A DNA stretch of 64,000 bases from NCBI RefSeq assembly GCF_001949145.1, contig NW_019091661.1:79107-143106 (forward strand), written 5' to 3'. The notes beneath the pieces are model-generated. The model ran no database searches and was not told the DNA's origin. It worked only from the letters and a program-made list of their open reading frames with translations. Shown here in pieces: positions 49,558 to 58,895 of the stretch; positions within the stretch are counted from its first letter, which is position 1; each line of letters opens with the position of its first letter. This DNA comes from Acanthaster planci (Eukaryota; Echinodermata; Asteroidea; Valvatida; Acanthasteridae). Position numbers and translations under genes: made by a program.

Positions 49558-51799
49558 CACAGTTTTTTTCCGGAGTATCGCGACGGGAACCCTTGGCGCC
49601 GCCTTGGACGCTGTGTGTTTCGTTCAGGTGAAAAAATGCATGTTGCACAACAATCAAAAATGTTGTGTTTAAGTTAGCTAGTTGCTGGAATGATGTAAAT
49701 ATTTTTCAATTTAATCCTATTTAGTCGTGTACACCTATCGGTTTTTAATTATTAACAGTGTTCTTGATATTGTCACTTTTCATTTTTTATGAAGTAATTA
49801 ACTGGATGGATTTGTTTTCTGGTATTCATGCATGGAGTGCAACTTGTATCAACCAAATCCTGCGTTACAAAACTGGTCTCACACCAGTTGCACTTCCTCG
49901 AGTTGTGTACAGGGACGCACTTGGAAACTCATTACATCAACTTAACTATTGTGGAAACCAATTTACCATTTGTCACTCCTCAAATTGTTTTCAAAGAGGC
50001 AAAATTTACTCTGTGATTTCTGCCTTCACGTTCCGTGCCTTGAATGTTGACATGTGTTGTCAAACTTACAGAGGCTGAGAAGTACCATACACTATACATG
50101 TACATGTACTCTGGTAGTTAAAACCTGCTGAGACAGCATTTAGCATAATGTGTATTCAGGAGTACTCGCACTGTAAAACCCTACGGTATACATTACATGT
50201 CAATGCTTATGCAGTGATTTGGGGTGTTTGATATAGTGTTTTGTATAACCATTTCCTGTACACGATGTCTGTCTTTCGAAAGTAAAAAATGCAGAGAGCG
50301 GATGGAACAAACTTGTTCTTTGCCTGTTCTGGTCGTGTTCCTTTGAAACATCGATTCTGAAACTGGAAAGCAGAGTTTATTTTGCTTTTTTGTGGGCACG
50401 TTGACTTTCGTTAGAATTCTGTTTCGTTGTCGTATTGACTCGTTCGGGAGTCCTTACACTGCTTTTTTCAGTCTTGGGTTTCGACGAAGCTTAATTTGCC
50501 CGAGTGGGGAGGTGCACCAGAAATAAATATTGGAATACAATGCTGTTTGCAAACTTGGATTTGTGAAATTTGAAATATTTGCTGACGAGTGACGAAGAAT
50601 CAGAAGGCGGATTTCTTAGATGGGGGCAGATGTTTTCAGCACTACGCGAACATCAAACTCCCTCAAAAAATTCATCTCTGGAGGAATTCTCAAATTTGGT
50701 CATTCAGTGGAAAGTTTGATGATCAAACAGTTCGTGGGTGTAACAGGAACTTGTCTGTCTATACGCAGTTTGTACTCTCTGTGGAAAGGGACTGGGGTTG
50801 ATTAGTGGCGCCGTTTTCACACACGCACAAAAGATATTTGAAGAGAGGCGATTCGGTGCACATAAATTGTGCAGTATTCATCTTCTGTAACAATCCAGAA
50901 GTTTGCATTGAACCAACGGTGGGAAATAATCACCTGTTACTCTGGATACTGGTGACCGTCCCTCGGTAGAACTACATAGGTCATTTGCCTTCGAGTGACT
51001 ACAGAAGACAAGAAATATTTTAGTGAATATTTCACAACCCTCAGAAAAAAAGTGTCACTGGCCGCTGCAGTTGATATGAGAAAATGGTGGCATTCCCGAC
51101 CGTTAACTTTCAGAAACATTAGATAATTCCTCAGAAATTGCTTGACTTACGAGATAACCCTAAACTTTGAATTGTGATAGCTCGATTGGCGAAGATAATT
51201 CGTGGCATGTTCAGCCAAGTACTAAAACACCCTTCCCCGAAGTCCGAAAGTGTCCAACACGAAAAGACGAGGTTATATGTGCCTCCGTGGCAGCTTGTAG
51301 CTGTCGTAGGAGACGTGACAACGCAACACTAAGTTATTCCATCATGTGTTTCTTCGATCATCGTATAACCAGATTATCAGTACTGCTTTCACATCAAACG
51401 GAAGGACATGGGAAAAACTAGTCAGTGCTCACGTGCTAGAAAATAATGCGATCACGTTGAAAGAGATTGGCGTCATTGCACTCAACAAACTTCACGCGCA
51501 CATTGATGTTCCTCTGGGGAAAGCACACCAGCAGCAGGTCCAACGTGTCAGCACGCAGACACCCAAAGTTTCACCGGATTGCTTGTTTATGCTCGAAGCG
51601 AGTCTGTACTCCATTAATCTTCTTACCCTTTCGCGCAGCTTGGGGCTTAGTCACGTGCACACCGACCTTGCACTTGAATCGATCAAACTTCAAAGGTTGG
51701 CGGTCTCTTGTGGGCTTCGAAAACTGCTGCTTCGGTTTACTAAAACACACTTACATCCGATCAAATATTAACATATAAGTATCGCGTTCAGCAGCTCTG

Positions 51800-54700
51800 A
51801 TGACACAGAACGAGGCTGAAAACTTCCCACTTGTTGCGAGCGCAAGCATGCAGCCGGCTGGCAGAGCAAAACGTGGCGCAAGCCGACGGTTGTATATGCA
51901 GGAAAGAAATGGTAAGCAAATTATTGTAGTGTAGGAAACAAGATGTAAAGTCGCTAACGAGGATTTCGTTAGCTATAATGATAGCCACTACACATAGCAT
52001 TTGAGTGGATCTCTGGTTATTATAAGTTCCACTGGCATAACGTGTGTCCGTGACCCCTCGAAATCTTGACGTTTACAAGCGCCTGCATAATTGCTTTGAG
52101 CGATTATTGTTCACCACGGATGATCCAAGACGTTTCACCGCAGTACGCCACTAAAATTCTGTACGCTACATTCCTAATTAATGTAGACAAAGTGGAAATA
52201 TAAGTCTTGAGTTAGGGAGGCAGCCCGGGAAGCACTTTACCCCCAACATTCGCGTTTTTGTCACAATTTTGTTCAGTAGTTCAAGCTATAGGTTATACCC
52301 CTTCCTTTTTAAGTTCCTTAAGATATTTGGCACATAATGTCTCGATTGTGTTTTCCACCTCTAGACGTTGGACAGATGACTTGCTGCACGTACGTCCTCT
52401 GGTTCTTCTCTGTTCTTTTTATTTCCTTAACATTCCCGCTCACCATCTGGTTTTGTCTCAAGGTAAGTAGGTATCTGCGAGCTGGCGTTGGACAAAGTAA
52501 GTCAACATACATTTTTGTTTAGACCAAAAAAACTATCACCAAGTTAGAGTTCCAACAACGTGTGTCGTGTACATCTGTTTAATAATCATTATTATCATTA
52601 TTATAAATCCATTTTCATATCTCAAAATATGGAGGGCCTGACATCTTGATCCTAGCAGAATCTTTCTCAAAGGCAAAATGACAAGTGGACAAGACAAACA
52701 AGCAAACAGAGAATCAACCAAGCATGGATAAATGCAAGAGGACAAAAGGAGAGGTCAAGAAAGCTGCAGGCTGGATATAGGGGCAAGGGGTGAAGGGACT
52801 GCATGAAAGGCATGGTTGAACTACAAAGGAATGTAAGGTGGGAAGAGATCAAAGAAAAATGTAATGGATGGAACTTGACCCCACGTGGGAGGGGGATATA
52901 ATCTGCAGACAAAAGAGCGGGAAAGAAAAGAGTGTTGATTAGTAGTTTCCCTCTTGGATGTTCAGGCCATGGGGTTGTATGGAACGGGGGCGTTTGATCC
53001 AAAGCTTCTCCCTGTTGAAGCGAACAGCATCTTCACGGAACCCAAGAGATTCTATGCCCTGTAAGATCATGTCAGACATAGAATGGTTAGGAAGGTTGGA
53101 GTGGTGGCCTGCAGGGGTATCTAGTCGTTTGGAGTTGACCGCAGATCTGTGGCCATAGAAACGCTTCTTGAGATTGGTCTTAGTCTCTCCGACATACTGA
53201 ACACTGCACACCCTGCAAGACATAAGATATATGACAAAATAACTACAAGTGATAGTGCCTTTGGTTCTGTGGGTGGTACCGGAGGAGTGTCCAGAGAATG
53301 TATCCGATTCATTAGAACAAATACGTCTCAGCCTGAGTGCTGATACCGATGGGTATCTGTGGGCTTGGAATACAGGTCAGTTCTCACGAGGTTGTTCTCC
53401 TTCCAGATGCTGACTTCGAGAAAGTTGGCCTGATGGAGAGAATACATGTATTCCGAATTGAACCTAATTGACCTGTGGAAAGAATTGATATGGTTAATGA
53501 AGATGTCACTGTCACTGGTCCCGATGAAAAAGTACACCATCAATGTATCTCCACCAGATCCAAGGGCGGCATGGTGCTGAAGTAAGCATGCGCTCTTCAA
53601 GGTTACCCATGAAGAGCCAAGCAAAGGAGGGAGCCATGTGGGTGCCCATAGCTGTGCCATGTACCTGTAGATAGTGTTTGCCCATGAAGGAAAAATTGTT
53701 TTTGGTTAGTACAAGTCTCATTAGCGTCGCGACATCACTGATGGGGGAGTTGTGTGTCTGCTCTTCATTAGAGCAGAGCAGCAGGCACGAATACCTTCTA
53801 TGGGGAATTTTAGTATAGAGAAGAAACGTTAAAGGTTCCAATGATGACTGTGCTGGGAATCTGGTTCATGATGTTTTCCAGCTCACGTAGGAAGTCTGGC
53901 GTGTCGTGGATATATGACGGGATCTGTGGAACGAGGGATTTGAGAAAAATGTCTCTGAACAATGGTATGTGTTCAGTGGGTGATCCATTTCCAGAAACGA
54001 TGGGCCTCCTTGGATTACCTGCCCTGTGGATCTTGGGGAGTACGTAAAACCTGGCGGTTCTACAATCAATAGGGGACAGAAACTTATGAACCTTCAGGGA
54101 TATAGTTGGTCACGTGAACGCATATCATCTAGTACCGGCTGAATCTGTTGTGAGAATGTTCCCGTGGGGTCAGAATCGAGGGGATACAGTTAGTATGATT
54201 AAGTTGGCGATGGGCTTCATCAATGTATTGCTGTCGGTCCATAATTGCCTCAGCTGAACTTTTATCTGCCGGCTTGATGATGATGTCAGTGCGCGAGCGC
54301 AGGAAGTTGAGTGCTGAACGCTCATCCCTGGAGAGATTATCATGAGGAGTATGACGAAAATGATTAGGGTTATTCACTTGTCAATGAGCAGCCTGTGCGT
54401 AGGTCTCAGGGGCTGGTACACAATTCTCAGGGAGTACCCAGGTGCTTTGACACGGAGGGGCTCCCGGTCGCACGGAGCAGAGTCAAAGAAAAATTCTTTA
54501 AGTCGTATCCTGCAGAAGTATTCTGTGAGATTGTGGCTGAGTTCTACCTGTTTCACCGTGGGGGGAGTGGGACAGAAATGAACACCCTTAGAGAGAGGTT
54601 TGTGTTCAGCATCAGTTATAGGCGAAAAAGAAAGGTTGACTGCAGTGTTGGAGATGGTGGGTGGTTAGGGTTGGGGCGTCGGATGCCTGAAGCGTCTATG

Positions 54701-57289
54701 CCTACGCTGTTGTTTGGCTAAAATGCCCCCTATCTTCTTGTTCTTCCTGTCATAAGTAACACAATCACAACCATTTCCATATGATAAATATTCATCGAAA
54801 TGAACCATCGAGCCCTTTCCTTGGGCATTCAGATCGTTGCCCACGATGAAAATAAGGATGATTCCTTGAGGCACCAATCCCATCCTCGCACAGGTATTTT
54901 CGAAGTCCGTTAATCTGTGTTGAAATATCTTTTTATATACTAGGAGTCGATGGTATCATACCCTCACTGCTTCCCAGCAGAGATTATTCCTGTGGGCGTC
55001 ACTGCACAGGGGTGGATCCGGAACCAAATCTTGGGCACTAAATTATTTGGGGAGTGGTCCAAAATTTGGAGTTTTTAATGGATAGCCTTTTATTGATTTC
55101 CTGAGGGTTCAGATTAATGTTTTTGTACATATTACCCGCTTGCAGAAGGAACGGAAGGGAAGAAAATGAAACGGACTTTCTTTGCTCTTATTTATTTTTA
55201 TCTGTTCTCCTTGGGAGGGGGCGGGGGCATTGACTCACAATGAACGCCCCAGAGCCGCCAATATTGCAGCAAGGTTTAGGCCTACCACATTACATTTCCA
55301 CCATGGAAGGCTTAAAATCGTATTTAATCTTGAAACTAAAACCTCAATTTAAAAATAATCTTAGACAATTGCTGAGTATGAGCGTGCCATCCTGTTTCGA
55401 CTCGGGCGTCTACTGCCCGGCGGACCCAAGGGACCTGGCCTGTTCTTCATCGTCCCCTGCATCGATGAACTGGAAGTGGTGGACCTCAGGACATTCTCCT
55501 TTGACGTGCCACCCCAAGAGGTAGTCTAAAGCTTTGTTTTCCCCTACGCATCGTTTTCATTAAAATTTCAAAGCGTTACATTCATGGTGCATTAAAAAAA
55601 AATTTGGGATCGATTCGTTTTCAGATTCTGTCCAAAGACAGTGTGACGGTAACTGTTGACGCAGTGGTCTACTTTCGCGTGCAAGACCCCACCATGGCGG
55701 TCATCAACGTGGAGAACTACAAGCGGTCCACCGAGCTGCTTGCCGCCACCACCCTGCGTAACGTCCTGGGCACCAAGACCCTGGCTGAGACGTTGAGCCA
55801 CAGGGAGGAGATCAGCAACACCTTGCAGTCTCTGTTAGACGAGGCCACCGACCCCTGGGGGGTCAAGGTGGAAAGGGTTGAGATGTAAGTTGAGGGGTGT
55901 CGATTGATCCGAATTAAGGTGTATTGAGCGTGTCTTTAGGGCCCGAATGAAAAAAAGAAAGGTTTTAGAATAGCGATATAAAGCAGTGTATTAAGTCACC
56001 GAAACAAAAGCACTTGGAATAGGCCTATGTTTTCTTGCACCGCGTGTGTTGACGTTGAGATGGAAGTGCTTTAGCCTTTTTAACTCAAGAGCCGGCGGTT
56101 TCTAGGCGTCTTGTCTTTGCACTTAGGAGCAAAGTTTTGAAAGAGATAATTGTAGCGTTTATATAACCTTCCAATAAATTTTTCACCGGATATTTTTCAG
56201 TGACCCTTGAAACAACTCTGGGTAAATATAAGGAAACATAAACAATGTATGTACATTCATTTTAAGTTCAGGTTAGGATGTAAAACTTTAGTTTGAAGTT
56301 TTCCTTCTTTTCTCCTCCAGTTGGGTATTTCGAAGCCCAACAGTAATTGAGGAAGCAATCCATTCTGGTCCGATTTTTTATGAAGTAAATCGGTGCTTTA
56401 CCACCAGATATAAAAAACTACCCTTCTTTGTTGCGTTGCGTAATGCAGCTAAAGGCTCTTTCTTCATTGTTTTCTGTAAATATCGTACATAAAAGAACTA
56501 GCAGCTTTACCTTTTTATAGTCTTTCTATAAACATTACTGACAAATTTCGGTGTGAAATGTCAATGGCAGTAAAGACGTGCGCCTACCGAGGCAGATGCA
56601 GCGAGCCATGGCTGCCGAGGCTGAAGCGTCGAGGGAGGCTCGTGCCAAGGTAAGCCCAACACGCAGTTGCCGTTCGGCTTCTCCCCTGTTTGGTTTGAAA
56701 ACGCGCATATTTTCCTCCTCTGGGTCTTCAATGAAGATGAATTTAAATTGATTTTAGCAGCAGTACTGCATAATTAAAGGTTAACTTTTCGGTTACTCTT
56801 GCACGCAGGCTAGACTGCTCTATGGAAAACAGGTGCACGACTTTAGAAATCAATTGCATTTCGGCACTCTACAAATCAATTGTATATTAGTGCATTGTCG
56901 GCATTTTGTGTTTTTCCTCGATCACAACTCCACACCACCAGTACACACACATATACACGTATGTGCACGCGCATTTGATAGTTTAACTGCACGGTAAAAA
57001 CTCAGCGATAATCGGCATTAAATCGTTTGCTGTGTATTACTCACTTCGTCTAATACAAAAATTTGCGTTTACGTTTTTCGTGTTAAACCGAATGCAGGTG
57101 ATCGCCGCCGAGGGTGAGCAGAACGCCTCCCGCGCCCTGAAGGAGGCGGCCGACATCATCTCAGAGTCGCCCAACGCCCTCCAGCTCCGCTACCTTCAGA
57201 CCCTCAACTCCATCTCGGCCGAGAAGAACTCCACCATCATCTTCCCGCTGCCGATCAACTTACTCACTGCTGCACTGAATGAGAAATAG
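51800..57289 (+). CDS. STOM: Stomatin-family protein, gene 5 of the array
   Basis: Exons 51800-51911, 52365-52462, 55365-55520, 55625-55884, 56571-56649 and 57098-57289 join in phase into 298 residues, the longest copy. Two in-frame starts exist: 51800 ([16 protein letters not shown]) and 51848 ([14 protein letters not shown], giving 282 residues, closer to gene 4); the first is used here. Hairpin about residues 42-70 ([20 protein letters not shown]). Band 7 domain about 71-235. Exon 3 is the most divergent in the array: [31 protein letters not shown]. Exon 4 is a mosaic of sequence shared with genes 2, 3 and 4. The tail ends TAALNEK. Intron 2 (2.9 kb) contains a Penelope-like element in antisense. 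Donor GTAGTC after exon 3 is weak but required by phase. Confidence 0.91.
52930..54720 (-). mobile_element. Degenerate Penelope-like element with GIY-YIG endonuclease
   Basis: Minus-strand frames in order: the PLE N-terminal block ([20 protein letters not shown], then HFCPTP); [20 protein letters not shown] with [10 protein letters not shown]; pieces of the reverse transcriptase including [15 protein letters not shown]; the catalytic box as RYIDGVLFH (YIDG instead of YIDD); [20 protein letters not shown]; and finally a GIY-YIG domain ([20 protein letters not shown]). Several frameshifts and the lost catalytic Asp show it is dead. Retrotransposons of this class encode RT fused to GIY-YIG. Exact ends and terminal repeats were not resolved. 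It lies in intron 2 of stomatin gene 5. Confidence 0.88.
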
Positions 57290-57425
57290 GCATCTAGGCC
57301 TGATCAACTCGATTCAGCATGACAACGTTAATTTCGCCATGTCTCAATTCGTTTGTTTCGTCTCGCAGTTATCAACTTTCAAATTTACATGGCACGTGGG
57401 CCTTCAAGGGGGTTTAATGTAATGC

Positions 57426-57535
57426 CAGTGGCGTATCCAGGTCTGGTGGAAAAACAAATGTTCCTCTTTCAGTCCCTTTAAGATGACAGCATGTCTCCAG
57501 GGGCGTAACTTGCCCCCTCCTTCGATACACCACTG
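57426..57535. mobile_element. hAT-like MITE with 8-bp target site duplication
   Basis: A 110-bp element bounded by CAGTGGCGTATCCAGG on the left and the inverse of CAGTGGTGTATCGAAGG on the right. It is flanked by TGTAATGC (57418-57425) and TATAATGC (57536-57543), an 8-bp duplication with one change. The CAGTGG ends and 8-bp duplication are characteristic of hAT transposons. It lies 0.14 kb after the stop codon of stomatin gene 5. Confidence 0.7.
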
Positions 57536-58275
57536 TATAATGCAATTTTTTAAAGTGCGATTTTTTTTCCCAAAGGTTTAAATTACCATTGAAAATTCTC
57601 TGCACAATTATTATCATTGTAAATTTGCACATGCTCTCGTTTCGATGGGGTACAGACGATACACGTTCTTGCATTACTGTCTACAAGAAAACTCTGATAA
57701 TTTATAACTTTTTCTTATTGTTTAAGTCCTACTTGCATGGTATATACTTCCTTTGCCTTTAATTTTTGTGGTCTCGTAGCCTTTAGCAACAACACGGTTA
57801 TTATTGGGAAATAATGCCTTACACTTTTTAAACCTGGCTCAGAGGTACCATGCTTGTAAATATCGGCACGTCATAAAGGACCAGCATGGTGTAAATGTTT
57901 AATGAATTAAAATCGGAAGACGATCGTGTTGTTCAACAGATGTAAACTTGCGGTCAAACAGGCCTATAGATGCAAGAAAGAAAGCCAGCTGGTCATTTTT
58001 ATGCTCTTTGCAATATGTCAGCAAATGTTACTTTCCATCAACTTCTTGGCTTAACCTTATCATTTTTTCCTGATATCATACTGTTTGCGTGGAGCTTGGG
58101 TTGTTAAGGAAACTATAAAGGGACCTTTATAAAAGAGCCACATTATGCGCAAGTATAAAGCGGTTTTACAGGGTCATTTCGGTTCCCTGTTGGGATTATT
58201 TTTCCATCTTGTAAATACGTCGAAAACACTATTGTTTACACTTTGGCTTAAAAACTGTGTAACTACATTGTAATC

Positions 58276-58281
58276 AATAAA
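58276..58281 (+). terminator. Possible polyadenylation signal of stomatin gene 5
   Basis: AATAAA about 1 kb after the stop codon of gene 5, in ATCAATAAAGC context. A further AATAAA lies just before 58500. Which is used cannot be told from sequence. Confidence 0.4.
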
Positions 58282-58752
58282 GCTATTATTTGTGCTGGGG
58301 GCAATTGTTGTGTGGCGTGCGTCGTTGGATTTTTCTTTGCATATTTATAAGAAAATGGGATCTATAAGACAATTTGTTGATCAGTTCAGGAAGATGCAGT
58401 TATATTACAGCTATATATTATGTACACTAAATTTGCCAGAATTTTTACTTTTTTCTTTGAATTTTATTCCATTGGGATTATTTGTAAAAATAAAACAATA
58501 AGCATTGTCTTATTTAGAGTATGATTTGTGGAAAGGCAAATTGTCTGTAATGAAGGGAAACTTTAAAACGTTACTTCCAAACCTAACCCCAAACCAACTG
58601 CAGACCCGCCCCGGCTTCCGGCAAAAATGATCCAGGTACATGCCATTGCTACCGTTGCTGAAGTCATCGTTTAGATGCCGTCACGGGCTCCATGCACATG
58701 TGTACAGAGCGCTACCCCGCCCCCCCCCAAATCTCGAGTTCAGTTTTGTGCA

Positions 58753-58765
58753 CCACTAGAGGGCG
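58753..58765 (+). promoter_or_regulatory. CTCF-like motif between the array and CPSF4
   Basis: CCACTAGAGGGCG fits the CTCF core CCANNAGNNGGC. It lies 130 bp before the CPSF4 start codon, at the boundary between the tandem array and a housekeeping gene. Motif match only. Confidence 0.3.
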
Positions 58766-58895
58766 TAGTTTTGAACGCGTATCATTTATCATGGTTTCTT
58801 TTTATGTGTTGCTGGTGCATTGACTGTCTCCTGTGTGACACTTAGGCCTACATGTCCTGTTGAATGATTGAACTTGACCGATTAATCACGTAGAA

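Larger units (their letters stand above)
45459..51799. other. Intergenic stretch between stomatin genes 4 and 5
   Basis: The longest gap (6.3 kb). It holds a low-complexity ACACAACA-rich tract at about 46340-46450, a reverse transcriptase fragment at 47045-47545, a short TA run at about 47780, a GC-rich patch at 49190-49340 with no recognisable product, and a foldback element at 49469-49557. The 141-codon frame at 51346-51771, just before exon 1 of gene 5, shows no family motif and may overlap its promoter or 5' UTR. Confidence 0.5.
57290..58895. other. 3' flank of the stomatin array and 5' flank of CPSF4
   Basis: 1.6 kb separating gene 5 from CPSF4, both on the + strand. It holds the likely 3' UTR of gene 5 with a hAT-like MITE (57426-57535), a polyadenylation signal at 58276-58281 and another AATAAA just before 58500, a C-run at about 58720, and a CTCF-like motif at 58753-58765. 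No TATA box for CPSF4 was recognised. Confidence 0.55.

Noticed and set aside
51346-51771. 141-codon plus-strand frame before gene 5
   Set aside because: No family similarity, no link in frame to exon 1; more likely promoter or 5' UTR sequence.
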